28,153 bases of DNA from an uncultured Bacteroidales bacterium (GCA_902491795.1 CABUIX010000026.1:1-28153), one strand, 5' to 3'; positions 1 through 9,700 are shown, numbered from the stretch's first letter. Numbers and translations: made by a program. The notes: generated from the sequence alone by a model not told the origin.

Positions 1-262
1 ACCAAAGCAGATAATGCCAGCGACGGAACGGCACCACCTTGACCAGAGCGCTGAGGATAAGCCTGGTCACGGCCATCACGCCAAGTATAATGCAGCTCAG
101 CATCAGGAAGTGGAAAAAGAAACTCTTGCCTCCTACCTGATAGAACTCCTTCACGGAAAAAGGGTCATAGATCGAACAGAAGCAGATGAAGAAAGCCGGC
201 ATCACCAGCACATACAGCAGATGATGGGAAAAGCCTTTAGGCAACCTGAACAAAGCATCCAT
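1..262 (-). CDS. Membrane protein N-terminus, possibly LytTR-type regulator (partial)
   Basis: An open frame on the minus strand begins with ATG at 262 and runs off the left edge after 87 codons. It starts MDALFRLPKGFSHHLLYVLV and shows two clear hydrophobic segments (about residues 14-31 and 49-70) separated by a short loop containing YDPF, then basic residues. The aromatic-rich layout resembles the membrane anchor at the N-terminus of Bacteroidetes LytTR-domain regulators, but the DNA-binding domain would lie outside the window, so that is only a guess. The 179 bp to the divergent thioesterase gene holds the start regions of both genes. A generic small membrane protein is the alternative. 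Confidence 0.5.
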   Translation of the reverse strand, partial: MDALFRLPKGFSHHLLYVLVMPAFFICFCSIYDPFSVKEFYQVGGKSFFFHFLMLSCIILGVMAVTRLILSALVKVVPFRRWHYLLW

Positions 263-414
263 ATTTCTATAATCAATCCCTGAAGCGGCTGGGACAAAAA
301 TCTCAAAATCCTAATTTCGTCCCTAATTTAGCGCATTTGGTCCACAAAACAAGCATTTCATTAAAATATTGAGACCTTATGTACCACTTTCTTCGTCCCT
401 AGGGTTCAGCAGTG

Positions 415-422
415 TAATTTTG
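415..422 (+). promoter_or_regulatory. Bacteroidetes -7 promoter element before thioesterase
   Basis: TAATTTTG matches the TAnnTTTG element of the Bacteroidetes primary sigma factor and ends 19 bp before the thioesterase ATG, leaving a short 5' leader. A good TTTG -33 box is not obvious; TTCG lies 19 bp upstream. Confidence 0.5.
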
Positions 423-441
423 CGTCAAACAACTACGAAAA

Positions 442-1167
442 ATGAAAACGATCAACACATACGAATATTCGGCAGTCCCCGAGAACACCGACTTCAACGG
501 GCGCATCACCATTCCCTCTCTCTGCGGGCAGATGATAAGTGCCATAAGCCAGAACATAAGGGTGGAAGGCTACGGCCTTGATGTCATGGCAAGGGAGAAC
601 CGCAGCTGGATACTCATCCGCTCGGCCTTTGAAGTCGATTTCAGGCCGGAGCTGTACAGCAGCATATACATCAGCGTCTGGCCTGTCCTCGGCAGAGGCC
701 TGACCTATTACAGATGCGTAAGGGCAACGGACGGAACGGGGAAGGAACTCGGCAGGGGCGCAACGGAATGGTGCGTGATAGACAAGAGCACACGCAAGCC
801 GGTCGTACCGGGCATCGAGGACTCAACTGCCGGAATGGACATCCCCTGCAGGAGTCCCCGGAGGATAAGGGACTTCAGCCCCGAAGTCGTGAACCTTCGC
901 AGAATAGGATATACCGACTGTGACTTCAACGGACACCTCAACAACATGCGCTATGTCGACATGATGTTCGACATGCTGCCTGACAGAATAGTGGCAGGAC
1001 AGATGCCGATGAGAATAGACGTAAACTACAAGCATGAGGCCCTCAGGGGGACAGACATTTCGACCGGACTGCGAAGTGACAGTCCGGACGAATTCCTGTT
1101 CATCGTGAAAGCTTCGGAGCTCACGCTCTGCAGCGCGTCAATAACAAGGGGACCCGCTATTTCATGA
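442..1167 (+). CDS. Acyl-ACP thioesterase
   Basis: A 241-residue double-hotdog acyl-ACP thioesterase (PF01643-type), expected to hydrolyse acyl-ACP in the cytoplasm and release free fatty acids from fatty-acid synthesis. The N-terminal hotdog carries NTDFNGRITIPSLCGQ near residues 15-30. The second hotdog carries TDCDFNGHLNNMRYVD near residues 158-173, equivalent to the Asn/His-containing active-site segment of the FatA/FatB family. Length fits bacterial members. The ATG at 442 lies 19 bp after a -7 element. No signal peptide is present. Its last 11 bp overlap the end of the convergent DUF486 gene. Family assignment is firm; acyl-chain preference cannot be read from sequence. Confidence 0.88.
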   Translation: MKTINTYEYSAVPENTDFNGRITIPSLCGQMISAISQNIRVEGYGLDVMARENRSWILIRSAFEVDFRPELYSSIYISVWPVLGRGLTYYRCVRATDGTGKELGRGATEWCVIDKSTRKPVVPGIEDSTAGMDIPCRSPRRIRDFSPEVVNLRRIGYTDCDFNGHLNNMRYVDMMFDMLPDRIVAGQMPMRIDVNYKHEALRGTDISTGLRSDSPDEFLFIVKASELTLCSASITRGPAIS

Positions 1168-1525
1168 AGACAAAGAAAACTGCCATGACCAGGCAGATGA
1201 AAGCGGCAAAATGATTCCAATGGAACACTTCACCCTTGAAAAGGAAGGTCACTATGATGGTGAACACCATCAGGGACACGACCTCCTGCACCACCTTGAG
1301 CTGCACCAGACTGAAAGGCCCGCCGTTAATGGAAGAGCCGATGCGGTTTGCCGGAACCTGGGCGCAATACTCGAAGAAAGCCACACCCCAGGAAAAGAGG
1401 ATCACGCAAATGAGCGGCCATCCCTCGGAGATCTTCAGCTCCTGGAGCTTGAGATGGCCGTACCACGCAAAAGTCATGAAGACATTGGAAACAATCAGAA
1501 GAAGAACTGTCCAAACACCTTGCAT
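1157..1525 (-). CDS. DUF486 / DMT-like small membrane protein
   Basis: A 122-residue, four-helix membrane protein starting MQGVWTVLLLIVSNVFMTFA. The segments WYGHLKL, WGVAFFEYCAQVPANRIG and FSLVQLKVVQEVVSL are characteristic of the DUF486 family, which is distantly related to small drug/metabolite transporters; its substrate is unknown. Helices fall at roughly residues 4-21, 36-54, 74-92 and 100-120. It follows the GH2 gene on the same strand after 24 bp and may share its transcript. It ends inside the 3' end of the thioesterase gene on the other strand. Family call is confident, function is not. Confidence 0.85.
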   Translation of the reverse strand: MQGVWTVLLLIVSNVFMTFAWYGHLKLQELKISEGWPLICVILFSWGVAFFEYCAQVPANRIGSSINGGPFSLVQLKVVQEVVSLMVFTIIVTFLFKGEVFHWNHFAAFICLVMAVFFVFMK

Positions 1526-1549
1526 CGCATTACTATGTTTATATAAAAC

Positions 1550-4237
1550 CTAATTCAGGAAAGACTTCAGTTCTCCGGCCTTCAGCCTTCCGGATGGGTT
1601 GAACGCCGGAGAATTCATATAATCAAGAAGGCTTGCAAGCAGCCTGGCCGATTCAGGACGAGACTTTGCAGCATCGCTGCAGATGTCCATCGCGCAGAAC
1701 AACAGCCTTCCGCTCTCGCACTCCGCCTCAAAAATGTAGGCGAGCCTGCGGTTGTTCACGAAATTGTCCACAGCCTCAACAATGGGACGTATTTCTCCTG
1801 AAAGCCCGTCGAGCACAAGGGCCTTCGAATGAACCGTAAGGTTCCACCACTGCCAATTGCTGTGCATCTCTGTCGGGAAGAGCGCAAGTGCCGGATCAGA
1901 AGGGTCACAGAGGATTCCCATGGTCCCGGCCTCCTCGGGGAAGAACACCGGACTCCAGAATACAGGAACGAACTTGCCTGCCTCTCCTTGAAGTTCGGAA
2001 GGATCCGGGGCGAACAATACGGTTCCGCCCTCGGACAGGACAGCAAGAGCCTCGTCAGCATCTCCAGTAAGCACGACTTCACCATAATCCGGATCGCCGG
2101 CGGCAGGATAAACCCAAATGTTCCAGCTGTTCTTCCATTCGCTGTCCCTTACGGACAGTTCAAGAGTCAACTCTACGGCAGCGTCACCGACTGAAGCCAA
2201 ATTGACAAATATGCTGTCGGCAACAGCGGTGGTCTGTCCGGTAGGCAGATCAGCCGTAATCTCCCCTGCGGCAAGCTCGGCATCGCCGTTCAGCATCCGC
2301 CACTCAAGCACGGCCGACAGGTCGTCCGCCCAGTAGTTCGCAACCTCAACACCCGCAGCGAAAGTCTCGTCCGAGGTCCAGCACGGCTTGCTGTAGCGGA
2401 CCAGCGGGGTCACGGGAGCATTTGCCTGCCGGAACCACGCCGGATCCACCAGCCCCTTGCTGTCCCAGAATGCGTCAACCAGGCCCACATGCGCAGTAGC
2501 CTGCCCGCTGAAATCCTGAAGGCCCAGCACCTGGAAACCCGCCAGCTCAGGAGTCTTCAGAGCCCGCTCAATTTCTTCCTTGTACAGGATTGCCGCAAGC
2601 CGTCCGGAAGCGAGTGTATAATCCCCTGCCTTGTCCAGAAGGCCCTTCCTTTCGAGATCGTCGCGTATTCCCTTGAGATTCAGCGGATCGAGAGTCCCGG
2701 TATATTTGCCGATGCCGGCAAGGTCAGGGTACACAGAATATTGTCCTATTTCATGAGAGACCAGGGGGACGTCAATGCCTGCTGCATAACGTGAATAGTC
2801 ACTGCGGAAATCCGGTGTGCGCGAGCCTATGTAGTCCTGCCCGCGTATCTGCCCGCGTTCCGTCCGTGAGGCCACCATGTACTGGTCCTCCGGTTCAGGA
2901 CGGCCCTTATGCCCGGCGCCCATTGAATATGTACTGTTTGTATAGAGATGACGCGGATCTGTCTTCTTCATGTATGCGAGCAGTTCATTCAGGAATTCAT
3001 ACCCGCTGTCAAATTCATTGCCGCACGAAAGCAGGCAGAAGGAAGGATGGTTTCCGTAATTGTAGACTATCCGCCTGTATTCGTCAAGCAGGAAATTGTC
3101 CACATCCTCACTTCCCACGGCCTTTGACCATGCCGGCAGTTCGACCTGAAGATAGAATCCCATCTCGTCTGCGACCCTGAACGCCGCCTCAGGAGGACAC
3201 CAAGAGTGGAAACGCACATGATTGTAGCCCCATTCGCGGCAAACCTCGAATTCCTTCCTCCATCCCTCCTCGTCCATCGGAGGACAACCTGTCAGCGGGA
3301 AGATGCAGCAGTCAAGAGCCCCGCGCAGGAAGATCCTCCTGCCGTTGACTGTGATCCTGCTGCCGTCGGACCCTATGCTGCGCAGCCCGAAACGGGTAGT
3401 GTTCCTGTCGTGGCCCGTACTGAGGTCAAGAGTGTGCAGGACCGGGGAGAATTCATCCCAAAGAGCATCCTCGGAATCGAACCGGAGGGTTAATTCCACT
3501 CTTGTGGTATCCCCCTCGAGGGCAACGGCCTGCATCTGCGGCTTTCCGCCGTCGACAGAATGCTTCAGCACAGTCTCCGTCAAGCCTTCCCCATGCCGCA
3601 CAAGGGTGGTCTGAACCCTTGCGGTCAGGGAGGAGGCGTCCGGATAGACCTCAACGTGGGCAATCTCGACATCCGGCAGCACGTGCACGGCCATCTCCCC
3701 AAGGACTCCGTTCCATATCACCTGGGTGTCATTGGTATATGAATGCGCAAGGTCTCTCCATGATATGTCATGGCGCTTGCGGTTGTCGATCCTGAGCATT
3801 ATTTCGTGGCTGCCGGCCTCAAGTCCCTTGGCCAAAAGATAACGGTGGGGCGTGGTCAGACTTTCCTCGGCACCCTCCAGACGCACGCCGTCAATCCAGA
3901 CGGAACTCTGCCAAAGCACCCTCTCAAGAACAAGTTCGAGAGGCTTGCCTGCCATGCTGCGCGGAACATTGAATTCCCGCCTGTACCAGGCGGCCCCGAG
4001 AAAAGAATGCCGGCGCGTCAGGCGCAGGATCTGTTCTCCGCTTATCGCAGGCTCCAGTGTGTTGGGTTCTCCGAGTCCCGCAATGTCTGTAGTGCCGGGC
4101 AACTGCATCGGCTCAAAGGTCGCAAGACTGTCAAGACTCACTTCCCAGGTACCGGACAGGTCCACGCTCGTTTCCCTCTTGCAGGAAACCAGAGCCATCG
4201 CCACCAGCGCGGCGGCAAACAAGATTCTCTTTTTCAT
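1550..4237 (-). CDS. Glycoside hydrolase family 2 lipoprotein
   Basis: The ATG at 4237 gives an 895-residue protein with a lipoprotein signal (MKKRILFAAALVAMALVSC, Cys 19); a frame extension to 4285 would bury this signal, so the shorter start is chosen. Domain order is GH2: N-terminal sugar-binding jelly roll (about 25-190), immunoglobulin-like domain (about 195-295), TIM barrel (about 300-600), then a C-terminal beta-rich part. The barrel shows the GNE motif with putative acid/base Glu408 and SHEIGQY with putative nucleophile Glu496. GH2 enzymes remove beta-linked galactose, glucuronate, mannose or related sugars; the substrate is not resolved here. No SusC/SusD pair or other glycosidase is nearby, so it is not in an evident polysaccharide utilisation locus. 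DUF486 follows on the same strand. Confidence 0.88.
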   Translation of the reverse strand: MKKRILFAAALVAMALVSCKRETSVDLSGTWEVSLDSLATFEPMQLPGTTDIAGLGEPNTLEPAISGEQILRLTRRHSFLGAAWYRREFNVPRSMAGKPLELVLERVLWQSSVWIDGVRLEGAEESLTTPHRYLLAKGLEAGSHEIMLRIDNRKRHDISWRDLAHSYTNDTQVIWNGVLGEMAVHVLPDVEIAHVEVYPDASSLTARVQTTLVRHGEGLTETVLKHSVDGGKPQMQAVALEGDTTRVELTLRFDSEDALWDEFSPVLHTLDLSTGHDRNTTRFGLRSIGSDGSRITVNGRRIFLRGALDCCIFPLTGCPPMDEEGWRKEFEVCREWGYNHVRFHSWCPPEAAFRVADEMGFYLQVELPAWSKAVGSEDVDNFLLDEYRRIVYNYGNHPSFCLLSCGNEFDSGYEFLNELLAYMKKTDPRHLYTNSTYSMGAGHKGRPEPEDQYMVASRTERGQIRGQDYIGSRTPDFRSDYSRYAAGIDVPLVSHEIGQYSVYPDLAGIGKYTGTLDPLNLKGIRDDLERKGLLDKAGDYTLASGRLAAILYKEEIERALKTPELAGFQVLGLQDFSGQATAHVGLVDAFWDSKGLVDPAWFRQANAPVTPLVRYSKPCWTSDETFAAGVEVANYWADDLSAVLEWRMLNGDAELAAGEITADLPTGQTTAVADSIFVNLASVGDAAVELTLELSVRDSEWKNSWNIWVYPAAGDPDYGEVVLTGDADEALAVLSEGGTVLFAPDPSELQGEAGKFVPVFWSPVFFPEEAGTMGILCDPSDPALALFPTEMHSNWQWWNLTVHSKALVLDGLSGEIRPIVEAVDNFVNNRRLAYIFEAECESGRLLFCAMDICSDAAKSRPESARLLASLLDYMNSPAFNPSGRLKAGELKSFLN

Positions 4238-4241
4238 GCCC

Positions 4242-4264
4242 GCAAAGGTAATAAAAACCTTTGC
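4242..4264. promoter_or_regulatory. Inverted repeat with minus-strand -7-like element before GH2
   Basis: GCAAAGGT and ACCTTTGC form a perfect 8-bp inverted repeat with a 7-bp spacer. Read on the minus strand, the near arm gives TACCTTTG (4250-4243), a match to TAnnTTTG, but it ends only 5 bp before the GH2 start codon and lacks a -33 box at the usual distance. It could be an operator rather than the promoter. Confidence 0.3.
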
Positions 4265-4318
4265 AATTATCTCGTTGTCAGGCACTATAAAGGTTTTTCA
4301 AAAATTTTCTCAATAATG

Positions 4319-4350
4319 TTTGGAGAATTCACAAGAAAAGGGTACCTTTG
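4319..4350 (+). promoter_or_regulatory. Promoter of the tRNA-Lys pair
   Basis: TTTG at 4319-4322, then exactly 20 bp, then TACCTTTG at 4343-4350 match the Bacteroidetes -33/-7 consensus in sequence and spacing. The -7 box ends 16 bp before the first tRNA. Confidence 0.7.
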
Positions 4351-4366
4351 CAATCCCAAAACGGAG

Positions 4367-4439
4367 GACTCGTTAGCTCAGTTGGTAGAGCATCACACTT
4401 TTAATGTGGGGGTCTCGGGTTCGAGCCCCGAACGGGTCA
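4367..4439 (+). tRNA. tRNA-Lys (anticodon TTT)
   Basis: A 73-nt cloverleaf. Acceptor arms GACTCGT and ACGGGTC pair, the D arm is GCTCAGTTGGTAGAGC, the anticodon loop CTTTTAA carries TTT at 4400-4402, and the T arm contains GGTTCGAGCC. CCA is not encoded, as is usual in Bacteroidetes. Confidence 0.97.
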
Positions 4440-4452
4440 CAGTTGAAATTTT

Positions 4453-4525
4453 GCTTCCTTAGCTCAGTTGGTAGAGCACCTGACTCTTAATCAGGGTGTC
4501 TAGGGTTCGAGCCCCTAAGGGAGCA
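4453..4525 (+). tRNA. tRNA-Lys (anticodon CTT)
   Basis: A second 73-nt cloverleaf 13 bp after the first. Acceptor arms GCTTCCT and AGGGAGC pair (one T-G), the anticodon loop CTCTTAA carries CTT at 4486-4488, and the T arm contains GGTTCGAGCC. CCA is not encoded. It reads AAG codons and is probably co-transcribed with tRNA-Lys(TTT). Confidence 0.97.
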
Positions 4526-4527
4526 CA

Positions 4528-4561
4528 AAAAGGCGGCGAGGAATGATCTTTGCCGCCTTTT
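4528..4561 (+). terminator. Terminator after the tRNA pair
   Basis: AAAAGGCGGC (4528-4537) and GCCGCCTTTT (4552-4561) form a perfect 10-bp stem with a 14-nt loop. The A/T ends make it look like a rho-independent terminator in both directions. Confidence 0.8.
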
Positions 4562-4589
4562 CATTTTGGAGTCCCATATTCGCATTATA

Positions 4590-5528
4590 ATGAACATCCT
4601 CCCTCGCCTGGCACTGCTCTGCCTGATGACAGCGCTGCCGTTCAAGATGACGGCGCAGGAACCGTCGGCGCAACAGGACAAGGCATCAATGGTCTCAACA
4701 AAATATTTCGGGCCATACGCCTTCCCGGTGCCCGATCTGCTCGAAGGGCAGATACACAGCGGATTCGAGGCCGAACTTGCATGCGACGTGGTGTCCGGAA
4801 GAATCGGCGGCAGCGGAAACAGGGACTGGACAATAGCCCCCACATTCAGGCTCAGCATTCCGCTGTGGACCGACAGGGCGACTTTCTCGTTATGGGGAGA
4901 ATTCCACGAATTCTACAGCGACACTCCTGCCACCAGACTGGCGAGGTCAATCGCCCCTGACGCCCTGCCTCTGAAGGGCAACGATTCCGGCAACCTCTAT
5001 TTCAGCCTGGAAATACAGGCCCTCAAGGAAAAGGAATTCATCCCCTCAATTGCCCTGCGCGCATCGACCCTCACGGCTACCGGCGACAACAGCGAGGTCG
5101 CAAGGCACTACGACGCCCCAGGCTACTTCTTCGACATTTCAGCCGGAAAGAGCTTCAGGGCAGGGAAATCAGGAAGCATCCGGGTATCCGCGACAAGCGG
5201 GTTCGTTTGCTGGCAGATAGGAAGAGGTACCCAGAACGACGCCCTGCTGCTCGGAGCCAAGCTCTCATATTCCTGCCCCAAGGCAGACATTCAGCTGGAG
5301 TACGGACAGTACAAAGGGAGGGAAAAGGACTGGGCAGCCTCACTCGGCATTGACAGTGGAGATTTTCCCCAGTCTCTCAAGGCAAGGGTCTCATTGCACC
5401 TCGGAAGCTTCTCTCCTTTTATATATATGCAGTACGGACTCCAGGACTGGCCTTTCACCCAGATCAGGGCCGGACTGACCTGGAGCTTCGACCTGTTCGG
5501 GCATTTTTCCGCAGGACAAGCGGAATGA
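4590..5528 (+). CDS. Putative outer-membrane beta-barrel protein
   Basis: The ATG at 4590 gives a 312-residue protein with a Sec signal peptide (MNILPRLALLCLMTALPFKM, cleavage near TAQ/E); the in-frame TTG at 4566 falls in the terminator region and would spoil the signal. The mature part is rich in alternating amphipathic strands (for example TIAPTFRLSIPLW, ATFSLWGEFHEFY, KARVSLHLGSFSPFIYMQYGL, QIRAGLTWSFDLFG), fitting an outer-membrane barrel. No enzymatic motif is recognised. It is followed by the RND operon on the same strand after 63 bp, so linked expression is possible, but no partner role can be assigned. A periplasmic beta-sandwich is the alternative. Confidence 0.65.
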   Translation: MNILPRLALLCLMTALPFKMTAQEPSAQQDKASMVSTKYFGPYAFPVPDLLEGQIHSGFEAELACDVVSGRIGGSGNRDWTIAPTFRLSIPLWTDRATFSLWGEFHEFYSDTPATRLARSIAPDALPLKGNDSGNLYFSLEIQALKEKEFIPSIALRASTLTATGDNSEVARHYDAPGYFFDISAGKSFRAGKSGSIRVSATSGFVCWQIGRGTQNDALLLGAKLSYSCPKADIQLEYGQYKGREKDWAASLGIDSGDFPQSLKARVSLHLGSFSPFIYMQYGLQDWPFTQIRAGLTWSFDLFGHFSAGQAE

Positions 5529-5591
5529 GGCCCCAGGGCATATTTTAGCACGATTTTTGATAGGCTCCCGGCTGCAAAATCAATTTAGCCG

Positions 5592-6722
5592 ATGAAAATA
5601 TCCATTCTGCCACTCGCACTGACTGCAGTGCTTTTTCTTTCCGTTGCCTGCAGGGAACAAAAAACAGTACAAACTGAAGACAAAACCTATCCGCTTCTGA
5701 AGGTCGAGCTCAGCGACCGGCTTATCAATTCATCTTTCCCGGCAACGCTCAGGGGTCGGCAAACCGTGGAAATAAGGCCGCAGGTAAGCGGAATGATCAC
5801 GGAAATACTCATCAACGAGGGAGACCCGGTCCGCAAGGATTCTATTCTCTTCGTGATTGACCAGACGCAATACAAGGCTGCATACGAAATAGCGGTCGCA
5901 AACGTCAAAAGTGCCGAAGCGGCCCTGTCGACGGCAGAACTCGTGCTCGAAAGCACCAAGGATCTGTACGAGAATGAGGTGGTTTCGGAATTCGACCTGA
6001 TGACTGCACAGAATGACCTGGTCGAAGCCGAGGCGAAACTCGCCCTCGCGAAAGCCGAAGAGACCAGGGCATACAACAATCTCTCATATACCGAAGTACG
6101 TTCACCCGTGAACGGCGTGGCCAGCATGACCCCATACAGGGTCGGTGCCCTTGTAAGCAGCAGCATAGCGGAACCGCTCGTCAAGGTTTCCGACGACAGC
6201 CAGATATACGCCTATTTTTCAATGGCGGAGAGCCAGGTGCTCGACATGGTCCTCGAGAACGGGAACAGCATACAGAATACCCTCAAGGACATTCCTTCCG
6301 TCCAGCTCCAGATGAGCAACGGAAAGATGTACGACCAGCCCGGCAAGATCACGGCATTGAGCGGTACGATTGACCAGAACACCGGATCGGTCAGCATCAG
6401 GGCATCGTTTCCCAACCGCAACCATATCCTCAGGGACGGAGGAAGCGGCTCCGTCATCATACCTCATCAGATGAATGACTGCATAGTTATCCCCCAGTCG
6501 GCAACATTCGAGATCCAGGACAGGATATTCGTGTACAAGGTTGTCGACGGCAAGGCCTCTTCGGCCCAAATCAAGGTCGCAGGCGTCAACAACGGCAGTG
6601 AATATGTCGTGGAAGACGGGCTGGAAGTCGGGGACGTAATCATCTCTGAAGGAGCCGGACTCGTCCAGGAAGGAGCCCTGATTCCGAACGCGGAAGAATT
6701 CACTTCATCTGAGGAGGAGTAG
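5592..6722 (+). CDS. RND efflux periplasmic adaptor lipoprotein (AcrA/MexA family)
   Basis: A 376-residue membrane-fusion protein with a lipoprotein signal (MKISILPLALTAVLFLSVAC, Cys 20). The first half of the lipoyl domain is at about 55-95 (VEIRPQVSGMITEILINEGD). The alpha-hairpin coiled coil covers about 95-165, and the lipoyl domain closes at YTEVRSPVNGVASM. Beta-barrel and membrane-proximal domains follow (VYKVVDGKASSAQI and EDGLEVGDVIISEGAGL near the end). It bridges the inner-membrane pump and the outer-membrane factor. The pump gene starts 6 bp after its stop, so this is the first gene of a classic three-gene operon. No convincing promoter was found in the 63 bp upstream. Confidence 0.93.
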   Translation: MKISILPLALTAVLFLSVACREQKTVQTEDKTYPLLKVELSDRLINSSFPATLRGRQTVEIRPQVSGMITEILINEGDPVRKDSILFVIDQTQYKAAYEIAVANVKSAEAALSTAELVLESTKDLYENEVVSEFDLMTAQNDLVEAEAKLALAKAEETRAYNNLSYTEVRSPVNGVASMTPYRVGALVSSSIAEPLVKVSDDSQIYAYFSMAESQVLDMVLENGNSIQNTLKDIPSVQLQMSNGKMYDQPGKITALSGTIDQNTGSVSIRASFPNRNHILRDGGSGSVIIPHQMNDCIVIPQSATFEIQDRIFVYKVVDGKASSAQIKVAGVNNGSEYVVEDGLEVGDVIISEGAGLVQEGALIPNAEEFTSSEEE

Positions 6723-6728
6723 GCAGCC

Positions 6729-9700
6729 ATGAACATAAAGACATTCATCGACAGGCCTATCCTGTCCGGAGTCATATCCGTGGCAATACTTCTCGTGGGC
6801 ATTATAGCCCTTGTCAAGCTCCCGGTTGAGCAGTTCCCGGAAATCGCCCCTCCCACAATCAGTGTCAGCACCTCCTATACCGGAGCAAACGCCGCGACCG
6901 TGCAGAAAAGCGTGATCGTCCCCCTGGAGGAAGCCATCAACGGGGTCGAGGACATGATGTACATGGTCTCGTCCGCAACCAACACCGGATCGGCAAACAT
7001 TCAGGTTTATTTCCGTCAGGGCACGGATCCGGACATGGCCATGGTCAATGTCCAGAACAGAATCGCCTCCGCGCAGGGGCTGCTGCCGTCGGAAGTAACA
7101 AAAAGCGGCGTCAATGTCAGGAAAAGGCAGACCAGCACCATCAAGAGCATAGCGCTCTACAGCCCTGATGATTCCTTTGACGACAAATTCATCAACAACT
7201 ACCTTAAAATCAACATAGAGCCCCAGCTCTCAAGAGTCCCCGGCGTAGGAGAAGTCACCGTGCGCGGAGCCGACTATTCCCTCAGGATATGGCTTGACCC
7301 GGGCAAGATGGCCAAATATGGGCTGATGCCTTCCGACATACGCACCGTGCTGAGTCAGCAGAATCTTGAGTCCCCGACCGGTACTCTCGGAGCCGAATCC
7401 GAAAACACTTTCCGCTACATACTGAGCTATCGCGGACGGTATGAAGACGTTGCGGACTACGAAAACATGGTCATCAAGGCCCAGGAGGACGGCACCCTGC
7501 TGCGACTCAAGGACGTGGCAACAATCGAACTGGGATCCAGAACCTACGAATACCTCGGAAGGGTCAACGGCCACGTCGGCACACTCTGTTCAATCGCCCA
7601 GACATCCGGATCCAACGCCAACGAGGTCATAAAGCAGATAGACGATCTCGTGGCCGAACTGCAGACACAACTGCCAAAGGGCCTGGAGATCATCGATCTG
7701 ATGAGCACAAAGGATTTTCTTGATGCGTCAATAAGCAATGTAGTCAAATCTCTGCTGGAGGCAATACTGCTTGTGGTCCTGGTCGTATACGTGTTTCTTC
7801 AGAGTTTCAAGGCAACGATAATCCCGGCAGTGTCCATCATAGTATCACTGGTCGGCACATTCGCATTCATCTACCTGGCAGGATTCAGCCTGAACATGCT
7901 CACGCTTTTCGCCCTCGTGCTTGTCATAGGCACAGTGGTTGACAATGCCATAGTCGTGGTCGAAGCCGTCCAGGCCAAGTTTGACGAAGGCATCACATCT
8001 CCGTACCAGGCTACCGTAAAGGCCATGGACGGCATAACGGGAGCCCTTGTGGCCACCACCCTCGTGTTCGTAGCCGTGTTCATTCCCGTGAGTTTCATGG
8101 GCGGCACCTCAGGAGTGTTCTACTACCAGTTCGGTATCACCATGGCGGTGGCGGTGGCAATCTCCCTGCTCAACGCACTCACTCTCAGCCCGGCCATGTG
8201 CGCACTGATGATGTCTCCCCATGGCGAATATGTCAAGGGCAGCAGAATGAGTTTCTCGACAAGGTTCCACCATGCCTTCGACACCTTCTTCGGAAGGATG
8301 GTCACCAGATACCGAAGTTCAGTCTTTTTTCTGTCCCGCCACAGATGGCTGACCGGAACTCTTCTGCTGATGGCCGTGGCGGGTCTTGTGTACCTGATGA
8401 TGACCACAAGGACCGGTTTCGTGCCGAACGAGGACATGGGCACGATTTACCTTGACCTCAGGACTCCTCCAGGGACGAACATGGCCAGCACCTCCAGGGT
8501 AATGGACCAGGTGGAAAGCAGGATTGCGGACCTTCCCCAGATCGAAGCCTATTCATCAACCACGGGAAGCGGCACGATAAGCGGACAGGGATCCACAAAC
8601 GGAATGTTCACGATCAGGCTCAGGGACTGGAGCGAGAGAAAGGGAAAGGGTGACGACATAGATTCCGTAATTGCGGAAATCCGCCGCAGGACTTCAGACA
8701 TCTCGTCCGCCGAAATCACGGTGTTCACCCGCCCGATGATTCCCGGCTACGGATCCACAAGCGGGTTGGAGATACATGTCCAGGACAGCAAGGGCCGAGA
8801 CATCAATGACCTGAAAGCAGTCACCGACGACTTTATCGGAGCTCTCAACAGAAGGCCGGAGATAGCCAGGGCATCGACTTCCTTTGACACGAAATATCCG
8901 CAGTACCTGGTGGAAGTGAACGCAGCGAGGTGCATACGGAACGGCGTGTCACCCGCTGACGTCCTCGACGTGATATCCACTTATGTGGGAGGGAGCTACG
9001 CTTCAAACATGAATCTTTTCTCCAAACTCTACCGCGTGATGGTCCAGGTGTCTCCCGAATTCAGGCTTGACTCCGATTCGTTCAACAAAATGTTCGTCCG
9101 CAACTCGGCCGGCGCGATGTCGCCTGTCAACCAGTATATCACGCTGACCAGGATCTACGGCGCGCAGTCTCTGGCACGCTTCAACATGTTCTCGTCAATC
9201 CAGGTGAACGGCTCCCCTGCCTCCGGATACAGTTCCGGACAGGCAATCACGGCGATACGCGAGGTTGCGGCAGAGCACTTGCCTTCCGGGTACAGTTTTG
9301 AATTCGGGGGCATGACCAGGGAAGAAGCGTCATCCGCGTCGTCGTCCCTGGTGATATTCGCGATCTGCGCGATCTTCATATACCTGATTCTCTGTGCACT
9401 GTACGAAAGCATCTTCATTCCCGTGGTGATTCTGCTGTCGGTTCCCTTCGGGCTTGCGGGAAGTTTTCTCTTTGCCAGGCTCTTCGGACTGGAGAACAAC
9501 ATATATCTTCAGGTCGGACTGCTTATGCTGATCGGACTGCTGGCAAAGACGGCAATCCTCCTGACGCAATACGCCACCGAGAAGAGAAGGCAGGGAATGT
9601 CGATTGCCGCAGCCGCCATATCTTCGGCCAAAGTGCGCCTGCGGCCGATACTCATGACATCCCTGACCATGGTCTTCGGAATGCTCCCCCTGATGTTCGC

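Noticed and set aside
14..283. Plus-strand open frame at the left edge
   Set aside because: Low-complexity His/Gln/Glu-rich translation; the opposite strand encodes a convincing membrane protein over the same bases.
5529..5591. Promoter for the RND operon
   Set aside because: TTTTTG about 20 bp before TCAATTTA is the best arrangement, but the -7 match is poor and transcription would start at the ATG itself.
9170..9190. TGGCACG inside the RND pump gene as a second sigma54 promoter
   Set aside because: It has no GC at the -12 position and lies in the middle of a coding region.
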